Source: Limnohabitans sp. Rim8
GTDB lineage: Bacteria > Pseudomonadota > Gammaproteobacteria > Burkholderiales > Burkholderiaceae_C
Assembly: GCF_945901735.1 (NCBI RefSeq)
Contig: NZ_CAMDLM010000008.1
Location: 61,830-125,829, forward strand
Reading direction: 5' to 3'
Length of the DNA stretch: 64,000 bases
Shown: one piece after another, positions 42,900-52,171 of the stretch
Layout of the letters: every line of letters starts with the position of its first letter
How positions within the stretch are numbered: the stretch's first letter is position 1
Program-made: the position numbers and the translations under genes
The notes under the pieces: model-generated
The model's database searches: none
What the model was told of the DNA's origin: nothing
What the model saw: only the letters and a program-made list of their open reading frames with translations

Positions 42900-43990
42900 T
42901 ACGTGTTGAAAGCGAGCAACTTCTCTTTTTGTTGAGTAAGCCAGTTTTGATAACTACTTTGCCATTTTTTCTGTGCATTCTCCGAGGCGCTTTCGAATGC
43001 ACTTTTATACAGGCGCGTAGATGCAAACCAAGCCTGTAATGATTCATACCCATCCTCAATCACCCAACCAGTTTCGCCTTCCACAACATCCTTGGCATAG
43101 GGCGTATTGGCTGACATCAATACAGGCAACCCTAATGCAAGGTGCTCAAAAAACTTATTGGGTGCAGCATAGCGGTGCAAGGGCTTGCTTAAATAATAAA
43201 GGGAGCAATATACGTCTACGCCTCGCGTAAGCCCAGGCAGATCAGCCGGAAGATATTCACCTACAAATTCGATACGAGGACAAGATGCGCTGGCTTTACG
43301 AATAAAGGATTCCAATGCACCCCGACCGCCTACCTTGAAGCACACCGCTTCGTTTTCCATGGCCAGTTTTACAATGTCTTCCAGTCCACGATGGGTTTCA
43401 AGCGTTCCAAAGTAGCCAAAGGTCATGGCAGCCTGACCATTGGCATCTTTTAAAAATGTTCGAAGCTGTTGCATAAAAGGTAACAGCGGTACGTTTTCTA
43501 CAATCTGCGCATTTGTTAAAGGTCTGCCATAAAGATCAAGGCGTGAGGAATGGGGCACCGTGACAACATCTGCATGCTTAGCCACCCACCACTCCAGCCA
43601 ACGGAAAAATCGCTTCAGTGGAACGGGCTTTGCCAAATCAAACGGGTCCGCTACATCAAAGTGAACACGCGCACCGCGCAGCCTTGCCGCCAGCATGCCT
43701 GGAACAGCAGTTTCAAGGTCTACACACACCACAGTGTCGCCAGCAGACAATCGATGATACGCAAAGAAAAAAGCGGCAAATATGAATTTGCAATAGCCAA
43801 AAACAAAGCCCCAGTAACCAGTACTGGGGCGATTTTTCAGAATATTGCTGGCTTGATGTGCCGGATCTTTTGACCCCCAACAACCCCAAGACGTAGGGTG
43901 TGCAGAATATATCTGCCCCCACCTCACGGCACGTGAGTCAGCACCGTAGGGCAGTGCGCGCAAAATCAATATGCGTGCTACGACTGTCAT
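42899..43990 (-). CDS. Glycosyltransferase, group 1 (GT-B) type
   Basis: A 363-residue putative glycosyltransferase. A GT-B layout is suggested by FGYFGTLETHRGLEDIVKLA, VCFKVGGRGALESFI and the C-terminal YAAPNKFFEHLALGLPVLMS, which holds the usual acidic donor-sugar site. Sequence composition is more AT-rich than the flanks. The start is uncertain: ATG 43990 (MTVVARILIL) is preferred, with GTG 44014 overlapping wecB as the alternative. Confidence 0.82.
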   Translation of the reverse strand: MTVVARILILRALPYGADSRAVRWGQIYSAHPTSWGCWGSKDPAHQASNILKNRPSTGYWGFVFGYCKFIFAAFFFAYHRLSAGDTVVCVDLETAVPGMLAARLRGARVHFDVADPFDLAKPVPLKRFFRWLEWWVAKHADVVTVPHSSRLDLYGRPLTNAQIVENVPLLPFMQQLRTFLKDANGQAAMTFGYFGTLETHRGLEDIVKLAMENEAVCFKVGGRGALESFIRKASASCPRIEFVGEYLPADLPGLTRGVDVYCSLYYLSKPLHRYAAPNKFFEHLALGLPVLMSANTPYAKDVVEGETGWVIEDGYESLQAWFASTRLYKSAFESASENAQKKWQSSYQNWLTQQKEKLLAFNT

Positions 43991-44006
43991 TGCGCCAACC
44001 ACAGCA

Positions 44007-45113
44007 TCATTCACCAACGAAGTGTGCGCGCAAGGTTTGTACGATACGCTGCGCTGCCAATCCGTCTCCATAGGGCGACACACCTCGAGCCATGGCCTTG
44101 TAAGCATTTTCGTCATCGAGCAACTGCTGGGTCTCAGAAACAATGCGGTCGTAGTTGGGGCCAACCAGTTTGACCGCCCCTTGGTCTACGGCTTCAGGGC
44201 GCTCGGTTTCTTCACGAAAAACCAAGACAGGTTTACCAAGTGCTGGCGCCTCCTCCTGCACGCCGCCGGAGTCGGTCAGAATGATGTAAGAACGCTTCAT
44301 CGCAGCAATAAAGCGTGCATAGTCCAGCGGCTCACAGAGGAAGAAGTTCGGTAGCGACCCCAGTAATTCGTATGCCACATCTTTGACGTTCGGGTTTGGG
44401 TGCACCGGGTATAGAAATTGAACGTCCTGGTTTTGCTCGGCTAAGGTGCGCAAGGCCCGGCAAATGTTACGAAAGGGTTCACCAAAATTTTCGCGGCGAT
44501 GCGAGGTGACCAGGATCAAGCGCTTGTTTGCATCCAGTTCGATACCTACATTCAGGTCTTTGGCGGCAGTCATCAACAAAGCGTCGATCACGGTATTGCC
44601 AGTGACAACGATGTCTTCTTCGGCAACACCCTCTTTCAGCAGGTTTTGCTTAGAGCCTTCGGTCGGCGCCCAGTGCCAGCGCGCCAATTTACTGGCAATC
44701 ACGCGGTTGGCTTCTTCCGGGAAGGGGTTTTGCATGTCCCATGTACGCAAGCCTGCCTCCACATGCCCAATGGGAATGCGATGGTAGAAACAAGCGAGCG
44801 CGACGGTCATAACGGTGGTGGTGTCACCTTGCACAAGCACGGCATCGGGTTTTTCGGACAGCAGCACTTCGTCCATTTCCAGCAGCAAGCGTGCCGCCAA
44901 GGTGGTGAGCGCTTGATTGGGACGCATGATGTTGAGGTCAATATCAGGCTCAATCCCAAAGAAGGCATTAACCTGATCGAGCATTTGCCTGTGCTGCGCT
45001 GTGGCAAGTACTCGCACTTGTGCCCAGGGTTCTTGTTGCAGTGCGAGGATGACGGGGGCCATTTTGATGGCCTCAGGGCGGGTACCTACTACACAAAGAA
45101 TTTTCTTGCTCAT
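44007..45113 (-). CDS. wecB: UDP-N-acetylglucosamine 2-epimerase (non-hydrolysing)
   Basis: A 368-residue epimerase. The start KKILCVVGTRPEAIKMAPVI, the block VQGDTTTVMTVALACFY, HVEAGLRTWDMQNPFPEEAN and the C-terminal TDSGGVQEEAPALGKPVLVF are diagnostic. It converts UDP-GlcNAc to UDP-ManNAc for surface polysaccharide. It sits 5 bp from the large multidomain gene, in the same leftward operon. Confidence 0.96.
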   Translation of the reverse strand: MSKKILCVVGTRPEAIKMAPVILALQQEPWAQVRVLATAQHRQMLDQVNAFFGIEPDIDLNIMRPNQALTTLAARLLLEMDEVLLSEKPDAVLVQGDTTTVMTVALACFYHRIPIGHVEAGLRTWDMQNPFPEEANRVIASKLARWHWAPTEGSKQNLLKEGVAEEDIVVTGNTVIDALLMTAAKDLNVGIELDANKRLILVTSHRRENFGEPFRNICRALRTLAEQNQDVQFLYPVHPNPNVKDVAYELLGSLPNFFLCEPLDYARFIAAMKRSYIILTDSGGVQEEAPALGKPVLVFREETERPEAVDQGAVKLVGPNYDRIVSETQQLLDDENAYKAMARGVSPYGDGLAAQRIVQTLRAHFVGE

Positions 45114-45118
45114 TACTT

Positions 45119-48052
45119 TTATTGCCTGAATTCATGGGGAATCCATGCCCCCCACTTTGCCTCGTAAGTGGCCTTGTTTTTTTCAAACAAAGCCTGTCGT
45201 TCTGAACTGCGCAGTTTGTTGAAAGAGGCCGATAAATGATGATGAATAAACACATCTTCAGCACAATAAACACTCAGGCCAGCTTGTTCTATCCTGCGGC
45301 AATAGTCGTCATCTTCAAAAAATCCACGACCAAACGCTTCGTCCAGCGGGCCAATTTTTTCGAAGACTTCACGCCGCAGCATGACGCAGAAAAAGGCCGC
45401 TGTGCGCAAAGGCAACAACTGGCCAACGTGTGCGTGGGTGTAGCTGGCAGAACGCTGGAGCATCTGCGCCATGTCGTCATAAAAAATTTCAATACGCGCT
45501 TCGTTACCAATGTTGTTAGTCACTGGGCCAAGCAAACCTATGCTTGCGTCGCAACGCATATGGTTAACCATTGTGCGTACCCACCCTGGCGTAACATGGG
45601 TGTCGTTGTTGAGCATGACAAGGTACTTTCCACCGGCCAATGTAAGCCCTTGATTGTTGCCGGCAGCAAAGCCACGGTTGTCCTCGTTCAACACCAATTT
45701 GCGATTGAGCGCTTCTTTTGCCCACTCGGTTAACCAAGCTTGCGAACCATCACTAGAAGCGTTGTCAACCACAATGATTTCCATATTGGCGTAGTCACTG
45801 TAGGCGTCCAGACTGGCAAGGCACTTCTTGGTCAAGTCCAGATTGTTATAAGTGACCACCACAATGCTTACCAGGGGGTCATACGAGGCGTCCTCACTGG
45901 CCGCGATCAAAGCTTGTGCGCGATGTGCCCATGTCTGTTCTTGTGCAAAAGTCTGCCGGGTTTCGGGCGTACCAGAGTTATCAAGACTTTTCTTGATCTG
46001 AGCCACAAAATCGCTGGCGTCAGTGGCTACCGTGCAAACGGAGCCCATCTCGCGCACTTCAGGCAAATCTGTAGACACAACAGGCTTGCCCATGCTGAGG
46101 TACTCGTAGGCTTTAACAGGGTTTGTCGCCAAAGTCAGCGGAATCACCTTGAAGGGCAAAAGGCACACATTAAATGCGTGCGCGTAAGATGGCAATTGCT
46201 TGTATGGAATCTCGCCAAGGAATTTGACGTTTGTAAATGCTGACAACTTACGCTGCGCGCCTACTGTGTCTGCACCAATCAACACAATGGCGCAGTCAGG
46301 GAATGCTTGTGCAACCTTGCCCACCAAATCCACATCAAACCACTCGGCAATTGCACCGTAGTAACCAATGATGCGACGACCTTGCGGATCTTTGTAGATG
46401 TCGCCAGTGGGCGCTTTGGCAAAGTGTTCAAACTCTGTCGCATTGCGTATCAAGACATGACGGCTAGTTTTGCTGCCGACCTCGTTATCAAGCCACAAGG
46501 AGGTCGTCACCGTCAAATCCGCAGCTGCAAGCAAGGCCCGTTCGTGGGCGATCATTTCATCAGATACACCGCCGAAACCTTCGTGATGATCCATGCAGTC
46601 ATACACCAAGCGGCTATTGGGCATCTGGGCGGCCAGCCCTGACCAGAAGGAGTGCTGTATCAAAGAGACAACCGAGGTCGATTGAGTCCACTCGAGCAAG
46701 CTCCCCATACTGAGAGTGAGTTGACTCATTTGGGCAGCAGTAGGTGGTTTGCCGTACACCGAGGGTGCACCTTGCAGGTGCAGGTGCAGATTGAACAACC
46801 GGCCACTTGAATCAAGTGATTCCAGCGCAAAGCCTGGCTCTGCATGGTCTACAAAATCGACTGAGATGTAAAAGACTCTGCGGCCAGTCTCCGCGATCTG
46901 GAGCGCTAACTGCTGCGGTCTCTGGTGACGGAAATGCCAGTCAATAACTGAAAAAACAAAGTAGTCAGGCTTGCCGACCTCGTTAGTTGCAAGTTCTGGC
47001 AATGATTCAGGTTTTTTCAAGTTCACCGATGCCACAGTTGCAACGCGAGCAAGAAAACGTCTCATGCGCTTGCCGATGCTTTGCCTAAGCTCATGCGATA
47101 TAGGGAGCATGTGCCAGTAAGGTTTAACGATGATTGCGAGACGGTGAGTATCGTTTTTTGTCAGCCCGTATCGGGCAATCCGGCCAAGGAAACGCAGCGG
47201 TCTTGTTATTGCCCATGAATTGCTTGTCAGCATCGTTTGAAGCTGCATTTGTAGATGCTCGCGCACTACATCAGCACGAGCACGCTCATTTATCGCTAGA
47301 TTACGCTCATTTATTGCCTGATCACGCTCGGCCAGTAATACACCATGATTCTCTCGCAAAAAAATTGAATCATCTCGCTCCAATGAAATATCTGATAACT
47401 TCAAATTCAAAGATTCCATCCATTCGGAATCTATATAAATCAAGATTATTTGCTCGCCAGGCCAATAGCTGGCCGGAATGTCTTTGCAATTAATAACTCG
47501 TGACCAAGCTAGATGAAATTTTCTTTTAATTACACTGGGGATATTTTCCGGAATAAATGTAAAAAAATGCTCATCAATTCTTTGATGCTCCTTGTATGGC
47601 AGCGCAAGAATTAATATTTTTTCCGCATGATTGGATATGTTATTTAAAATATCGAAAGGTTTGTGAAAATGCTCCAGCGTATTTGATGAAAAAACAATAT
47701 CATATTTTAAATTTGAATTAAAACTCGGTTCCAGCCAGTTTTCAGCCAAAAATTTAATATCTGGATAACGTTTTTTTGCAATTTGGATTGCCGCCTCCGA
47801 AAAATCTATACCTGTAATCTGAATCGATGCTACATAGTCAGCCCAAACACTAGTTCCATCACCTTGAGCGCACCCCCAATCAGCAATGGTTAATTTATTG
47901 CCTTTTGCTTCATTCAATAGCCAATCGGGTATATTTTGAAGAGCAATGGTTGAAAAAAATCTTGACTGTGCCGGACCGTCAAACTGCTCCCAGTCTTCAT
48001 TGAAGCGGCCATCCCAGTATCTTTGCGTATTTATTTCATCAGTATTTGTCAT
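45119..48052 (-). CDS. Three-domain protein: SAM methyltransferase, GT-B-like and GT2 glycosyltransferase
   Basis: A 977-residue cytoplasmic protein. Residues about 1-215 are a class I methyltransferase (TIADWGCAQGDGTSVWADY). A repetitive acidic/basic linker follows near 245-275 (ERDQAINERNLAINERAR). Residues about 360-720 are a GT-B-like domain with RIIGYYGAIAEWFDVDLV and NPVKAYEYLSMGKPVVSTDL. Residues 725-977 form a GT2 domain (VSIVVVTYNNLDL; acidic site MLNNDTHV; FFEDDDYCRR). Such chain-building and capping fusions are found in ABC-exported polysaccharide loci. The 5' third is clearly AT-rich, while the glycosyltransferase part is closer to the genome average. Confidence 0.9.
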   Translation of the reverse strand: MTNTDEINTQRYWDGRFNEDWEQFDGPAQSRFFSTIALQNIPDWLLNEAKGNKLTIADWGCAQGDGTSVWADYVASIQITGIDFSEAAIQIAKKRYPDIKFLAENWLEPSFNSNLKYDIVFSSNTLEHFHKPFDILNNISNHAEKILILALPYKEHQRIDEHFFTFIPENIPSVIKRKFHLAWSRVINCKDIPASYWPGEQIILIYIDSEWMESLNLKLSDISLERDDSIFLRENHGVLLAERDQAINERNLAINERARADVVREHLQMQLQTMLTSNSWAITRPLRFLGRIARYGLTKNDTHRLAIIVKPYWHMLPISHELRQSIGKRMRRFLARVATVASVNLKKPESLPELATNEVGKPDYFVFSVIDWHFRHQRPQQLALQIAETGRRVFYISVDFVDHAEPGFALESLDSSGRLFNLHLHLQGAPSVYGKPPTAAQMSQLTLSMGSLLEWTQSTSVVSLIQHSFWSGLAAQMPNSRLVYDCMDHHEGFGGVSDEMIAHERALLAAADLTVTTSLWLDNEVGSKTSRHVLIRNATEFEHFAKAPTGDIYKDPQGRRIIGYYGAIAEWFDVDLVGKVAQAFPDCAIVLIGADTVGAQRKLSAFTNVKFLGEIPYKQLPSYAHAFNVCLLPFKVIPLTLATNPVKAYEYLSMGKPVVSTDLPEVREMGSVCTVATDASDFVAQIKKSLDNSGTPETRQTFAQEQTWAHRAQALIAASEDASYDPLVSIVVVTYNNLDLTKKCLASLDAYSDYANMEIIVVDNASSDGSQAWLTEWAKEALNRKLVLNEDNRGFAAGNNQGLTLAGGKYLVMLNNDTHVTPGWVRTMVNHMRCDASIGLLGPVTNNIGNEARIEIFYDDMAQMLQRSASYTHAHVGQLLPLRTAAFFCVMLRREVFEKIGPLDEAFGRGFFEDDDYCRRIEQAGLSVYCAEDVFIHHHLSASFNKLRSSERQALFEKNKATYEAKWGAWIPHEFRQ

Positions 48053-49407
48053 GGATGTGCCAATACCTGTTGATCGATTTGTGGTTGAAAAATTCCAAAT
48101 ATTTTTCTATTTGATAAAGTTTTAAAATATTGAATTCCCTCAATGTATTCATAGTAATGTATGCTGTTATGCTCTCTGCTTTCCAGTGCTACAACAAGCA
48201 AGTACTCTCCTTCAGCTAATATATTTATCATTGAAAAAACAACTTGGAAATTTTCACCTTCTGGTAATATCCTCACTTGAGAGTCATAAGTTGATGAAAC
48301 AATCAAATCTGTACCTTTTAGGTCCTTTATGGATATTGCAACGCCGAGCGTGTTCCTTGGGATTGTTTTTGGTACTTTGACTTTTACATAAATTTTAAAT
48401 GATTCGCTAAAGTTGAAAACGTCTTGTTCTTGGTTTTCGGAATTGGTGAGGTTGGAGCTCAATATCAAACCTTGATGCGATCCCCAATGCGCCAAATGTC
48501 TCGGATTTCTAATTGGCATAAATTTAATTGAATTGCTTATAATTTTTTCATTAAAATCTATATCATCTTTATTAGAAATAATATTATTTGCGAGTTGATT
48601 TTCAACTGCTTTTATTTTATCTTCGGCTGTATCGTCTAAATCAGGATCTTTAAAAATATATTCTGTGAATTTGCCGGTCACTGGGAAGACCTCACCCAAA
48701 TCCATTAAGTGCCCAGCATGCAACCAAATAGCTTGTTGACATAGGGTTCGTACGGAGCCGACATCATGACTAACAAAAATTATTGTTGACCCAGAATTTT
48801 GAAGTTTCTTTATTTTCTTCATTGACTTGGCAACAAAACGAGCATCTCCAACAGCTAAAGCTTCATCAACCACTAAAACATCTGGTTCAACATGGGCCAC
48901 AACCGAAAATGCTAAGCGAGCAAACATGCCACTGGAATAGGTTTTGACGGGTTGGTGGATGTGGTCGCCAATGTCAGCAAAGGCGGCAATCGCATCAAAG
49001 CGCTGATCGACTTCTTCTTTGCTCAGGCCATAAAGCGATGCCGCCATATAGACGTTTTCTACACCCGAAAATTCCGGGTTGAAGCCTGCCCCCAACTCCA
49101 GCAGCGCTGCCACGCGGCCATTGACTTTGACTTCGCCCCCCGTGGGGTTGAGCGTGCCGCAGATCATTTGCAGCAAGGTGGACTTGCCCGAGCCGTTGCG
49201 GCCAATGATGCCTACGGTCTCGCCTTTTTTGATCTTGAAGCTGACGTCTTTGAGTGCCCAGAATTCTTTGTAGTACTGCTTGCGTCCGCGCATCAGCATT
49301 TGCTTAAGGCGGTCGCTGGGCTTGTCATAGATCTGGTAGCACTTGCTCAAGGCATTGACTTCGATGGCGTATTCGGTGCTGTCTGGGGTGGTGTGTTCAG
49401 AGAACAT
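48049..49407 (-). CDS. wzt: Polysaccharide ABC exporter ATPase with C-terminal carbohydrate-binding-type domain
   Basis: A 452-residue Wzt-like protein. The ATPase has Walker A GRNGSGKST (69-77), signature YSSGMFARLAFSV and Walker B DVLVVDEALAVGD. From about 290 on there is an extra beta-rich domain (AISIKDLKGTDLIVSSTYD) of the type that recognises the modified end of the polysaccharide. That domain is AT-rich, unlike the ATPase. ATG 49407 overlaps the wzm stop by 11 bases. The neighbouring methyltransferase may make the terminal group this domain recognises. Confidence 0.93.
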   Translation of the reverse strand: MFSEHTTPDSTEYAIEVNALSKCYQIYDKPSDRLKQMLMRGRKQYYKEFWALKDVSFKIKKGETVGIIGRNGSGKSTLLQMICGTLNPTGGEVKVNGRVAALLELGAGFNPEFSGVENVYMAASLYGLSKEEVDQRFDAIAAFADIGDHIHQPVKTYSSGMFARLAFSVVAHVEPDVLVVDEALAVGDARFVAKSMKKIKKLQNSGSTIIFVSHDVGSVRTLCQQAIWLHAGHLMDLGEVFPVTGKFTEYIFKDPDLDDTAEDKIKAVENQLANNIISNKDDIDFNEKIISNSIKFMPIRNPRHLAHWGSHQGLILSSNLTNSENQEQDVFNFSESFKIYVKVKVPKTIPRNTLGVAISIKDLKGTDLIVSSTYDSQVRILPEGENFQVVFSMINILAEGEYLLVVALESREHNSIHYYEYIEGIQYFKTLSNRKIFGIFQPQIDQQVLAHP

Positions 49408-50218
49408 CTGCAAATCCTTTGCGGGTCTTCTGAAACCAGGCAAAGCCCAGCAGGGCAAAACCTAGCGCTCCTGCTCCGTAGACGGCGAGCAAACTCAGGC
49501 TTGGCAGTTTTCCCCAATACATCAGGTCACGCGCCATTTCGATGGGGGCTGTCAGCGGGTTCATGAACATGAGCGGTTGGTAGGCGGCGGGCAGCGCAGA
49601 TGCCGGATAAAAAATGGGCGTCAAAAACATCAGCACGGTGATGAGCACACCAATGATTTGGCCCACGTCGCGCAGGTACACCCCCAGCGAGGCCAGCGCC
49701 CAGCTCAGCCCCATGACAAACAGCACCAGTGGCACCAGCACCAGTGGCAGCAGCAGCACATGCCAATGCGGTACGCCAAAGAGCAGCCCATATGCCACCA
49801 GCCAAACACCCAAGCTGACCACAAACTGAAACAAGGCGCTGCCCATGCTGACCCAAGGCAGCACTTCTAAGGGGAAGACGACTTTCTTGACGTAGTTGAC
49901 GTTGGCCAGTATCAAGCCGGGGGCTCGGCTGATGCATTCAGAAAACAGGTTGAAGATCATCAGGCCGGCAAACAAGACCAATGCGAATTCGGTTTTGGAG
50001 TCGCTGCCGCCAGCTCCCCAACGGGCCTTGAAGACAACGCTGAACACAAAGGTGTAGACCGCCAGCATGAAGATGGGGTTGGCCAGCGACCAGAAGATGC
50101 CGAGCATGGAGCCTTTGTAGCGGCCCACGACTTCACGGTGAATCAGGTTTCGGATCAAGCCTTTGTTGCGCCAAAGGCTGGCGACCATCTCGCGGGGAGA
50201 TGCGGAGAAGTTTTGCAT
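49397..50218 (-). CDS. wzm: Polysaccharide ABC exporter permease
   Basis: A 273-residue ABC-2 membrane protein with six hydrophobic segments. It starts with the typical cytoplasmic amphipathic part (RNLIHREVVGRYKGSMLGIF) and has LILANVNYVKKVVFPLEVLP between segments. With Wzt it exports undecaprenyl-linked polysaccharide across the inner membrane. Its 5' end lies 16 bp from the VapC toxin gene, which is transcribed in the same direction. Confidence 0.94.
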   Translation of the reverse strand: MQNFSASPREMVASLWRNKGLIRNLIHREVVGRYKGSMLGIFWSLANPIFMLAVYTFVFSVVFKARWGAGGSDSKTEFALVLFAGLMIFNLFSECISRAPGLILANVNYVKKVVFPLEVLPWVSMGSALFQFVVSLGVWLVAYGLLFGVPHWHVLLLPLVLVPLVLFVMGLSWALASLGVYLRDVGQIIGVLITVLMFLTPIFYPASALPAAYQPLMFMNPLTAPIEMARDLMYWGKLPSLSLLAVYGAGALGFALLGFAWFQKTRKGFADVL

Positions 50219-50234
50219 TGTTGTTGTTTATTCT

Positions 50235-50606
50235 TCAGTGAACGGGTTCAGCCCATACGCAATTGAGCGTTTGAGCAATGCCGTGCAGTCTTTTATCGCG
50301 GGTCCAAAGCTTCACACCTGAGATCAATGCACTGGCACAGAGGTGAGCATCGATGTAGCCAATGCCTTTGCCCATGAGGCCCTTACTTTCAATGAAGTGC
50401 ATGACTTCATGATCAAGGGCGGATTTCACCGGGGGCAGACCTTGCAGCAGTTCAATCACTGTTTGTCGGTTCTTCAAGTTGCCACAAGCCAATTCCCCCA
50501 CCACAAAAGGATGGGTTGCCACTTGTGTTTGCATCAGTGACTGAACCAACAATGGCTCGCCCTGGCGCAAGTGGTCCACCCAAACGGAGGTGTCAACCAA
50601 AATCAT
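50235..50606 (-). CDS. VapC-type toxin, PIN-domain ribonuclease
   Basis: A 123-residue PIN protein with acidic active-site residues in ILVDTSVWVDHLR, HPFVVGELACGNLKN, GYIDAHLCASALI and LWTRDKRL. It overlaps its antitoxin by ATGA (50603-50606). It lies inside the polysaccharide locus between wzm and rfbC, so it may help keep the locus in the population. It is unrelated in detail to the VapC at 8917. Confidence 0.9.
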   Translation of the reverse strand: MILVDTSVWVDHLRQGEPLLVQSLMQTQVATHPFVVGELACGNLKNRQTVIELLQGLPPVKSALDHEVMHFIESKGLMGKGIGYIDAHLCASALISGVKLWTRDKRLHGIAQTLNCVWAEPVH

Positions 50607-50797
50607 GTGGCCGATTGTTGCCTAGGGATGGACATCAGCTGGGGTTCAGTGCCGCCAAGTTGCGCGAGGCGATGGGCGCTTTCGCGCTGCACCAGCGCCA
50701 AAAGTGCTTCTCTCAGCAGTTGAGTGCGCTCTGTCAGGCCACTGATTTTCTGGGCTTGAGCCAGCAATTGATCGTCCAGTGTCAATGTTGTGCGCAT
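50603..50797 (-). CDS. VapB-type antitoxin
   Basis: A 64-residue protein starting RTTLTLDDQLLAQAQKISGL, with an Arc/VapB-like DNA-binding strand and helices (TERTQLLREALLALVQRE). The tail GTEPQLMSIPRQQ probably wraps the toxin. The stop lies within the toxin start codon. Confidence 0.87.
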   Translation of the reverse strand: MRTTLTLDDQLLAQAQKISGLTERTQLLREALLALVQRESAHRLAQLGGTEPQLMSIPRQQSAT

Positions 50798-50862
50798 GGC
50801 TTGGGTCCTTTGGGCATCAAAAAACGAATCATTTTATTCTTCAATTGATGCTTTGTGCAATA

Positions 50863-51414
50863 TCAGGCAAACACCTCAGCCTGCGCCAGCGTCAAACCTG
50901 CTTGGTCTTTGGCCGACAGCTGCGGCGTCAGGCCTTGGGGCCAGGTGATGCCAATGGCCGGGTCGTTCCACGCGATGCAGCGCTCGTGCGCGGGGGCGTA
51001 GTAGTCGGTGGTTTTGTACAAGAAGTCCGCGGTGTCCGACAGGACCACAAAGCCGTGGGCAAAGCCTTGCGGAATCCACATTTGTTTGTGGTTGTCTTCG
51101 GTCAGCTCTACCCCGGCCCATTGGCCAAAGGTGGGGGAGCTTTTGCGGATGTCCACCGCCACGTCAAACACCGCGCCGCGCACCACGCGCACCAGCTTGC
51201 CTTGGGCTTGTTGCAGCTGGTAGTGCAGGCCGCGCAGCACGCCGCGGGCGCTGCGGCTGTGGTTGTCTTGCACAAAGTTCACATCCAGACCGGTGACTTG
51301 CTTGAAGTCTTGCTGGTTGAAGCTTTCAAAAAAGAAGCCTCGGCTGTCGCCGAACACTTTGGGCTCAAGGATGAGCAAGTCGGGGATGTGGGTGGGGGTG
51401 ACGGTGTAGGGCAT
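50863..51414 (-). CDS. rfbC: dTDP-4-dehydrorhamnose 3,5-epimerase
   Basis: A 183-residue cupin-fold enzyme with PKVFGDSRGFFFESFNQQDF, VQDNHSRSARGVLRGLHYQL (catalytic His in the RGLHYQ block) and WIPQGFAHGFVVLSDTADFLYK. It makes dTDP-4-keto-L-rhamnose. The other rfb genes (rfbA, rfbB, rfbD) are not in the window and may lie elsewhere. ATG 51414 is chosen; the longer frame overlaps the ParE-like gene. Confidence 0.95.
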   Translation of the reverse strand: MPYTVTPTHIPDLLILEPKVFGDSRGFFFESFNQQDFKQVTGLDVNFVQDNHSRSARGVLRGLHYQLQQAQGKLVRVVRGAVFDVAVDIRKSSPTFGQWAGVELTEDNHKQMWIPQGFAHGFVVLSDTADFLYKTTDYYAPAHERCIAWNDPAIGITWPQGLTPQLSAKDQAGLTLAQAEVFA

Positions 51415-51415
51415 A

Positions 51416-51652
51416 TCAGTTTGGCACGCTGTTGTCGGAGTCGTCTTGGAGCATCGTCTCGTAATCTTGACCGCCGTAAAAAACGCCCAAAATAAAAACC
51501 TCTTCAGGGGTGACTGCAAAAGCGATCACGGCTCTTTTGTTGTAGTGAGTTGTTCGCAAGCTTGGCCGTACGTCGTCGCGTTGATTGCCACGTTGCGGGA
51601 AAGTGGAAAGACTTTCACAGTAACTGACGATGCCATGGGTGTAGCCGGTCAC
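51416..51652 (-). pseudogene. ParE-like toxin, probably N-terminally truncated
   Basis: The C-terminal two-thirds of a ParE/RelE toxin is clear: IVSYCESLSTFPQRGNQRDD and VFILGVFYGGQDYETML. The first 20-25 residues of the family (a beta strand and first helix) are missing. A GTG at 51652 overlaps the antitoxin stop (GTGA) and would give a 78-residue product. The frame stays open further upstream, but that part only mirrors the antitoxin gene. It ends 1 bp before rfbC. A short but active toxin cannot be excluded. Confidence 0.6.
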
Positions 51653-51906
51653 GCTGGCTTGTTGAAACGGTTGGCCAGATGTGATCGAACTTGACCACGA
51701 GAAGGGTCTGCCTGGAGGGCATCGTAAGCGGACCCAACTTGCTGGTGCAACCAACTTTCTACGGCTCTTTCACTGGCCATAAGCGCTCGCAGGCCTTCTC
51801 GGATCACTTCACTTTCACTGGCGTAATCGCCAATTCGAACTCTGGCCTTGACCGCATCGGCCATGTCGTTCGGCAAGGTGATACTCATTTGTTGTGTTGT
51901 TCGCAT
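51649..51906 (-). CDS. ParD-type antitoxin
   Basis: An 85-residue ribbon-helix-helix protein. The start RTTQQMSITLPNDMADAVKA is the DNA-binding strand, and SESEVIREGLRALMASERAV matches CopG/ParD antitoxins. The tail QADPSRGQVRSHLANRF is a little shorter than is usual in the family. Its partner gene at 51416 looks damaged, so it may now be an orphan. Confidence 0.85.
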   Translation of the reverse strand: MRTTQQMSITLPNDMADAVKARVRIGDYASESEVIREGLRALMASERAVESWLHQQVGSAYDALQADPSRGQVRSHLANRFNKPA

Positions 51907-51968
51907 GGGTACGCCCGGTTATGAAAGGGGATTGAATCCTACTAAGCAACAAGGACTTCGTCCATGAA

Positions 51969-51988
51969 TAGCCTGCTCTTGCAGGCTA
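51969..51988. repeat. Perfect inverted repeat in a gene-free spacer
   Basis: TAGCCTGC-TCTT-GCAGGCTA forms an 8-bp perfect stem with a 4-base loop. It lies in the AT-rich spacer 51907-52171 between parD and the sensor kinase. I see no gene in this spacer. There is no T-run after it. Confidence 0.55.
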
Positions 51989-52171
51989 CCGCAGCCCCAG
52001 CGTCTTTGATGAACGGGGGCTGGCGGGCTTTTCCTGTCGAAACTGGCTTTGTGAAGCGATTTTCGGGATGCTTGTTCGCAGAAATTGGGTTTTCAACGCC
52101 AAATTAAAGCGAATGAGAATTTTAGACTTAATTACATTAACTAAAACTGACAAGTCATACATCCACCATAA

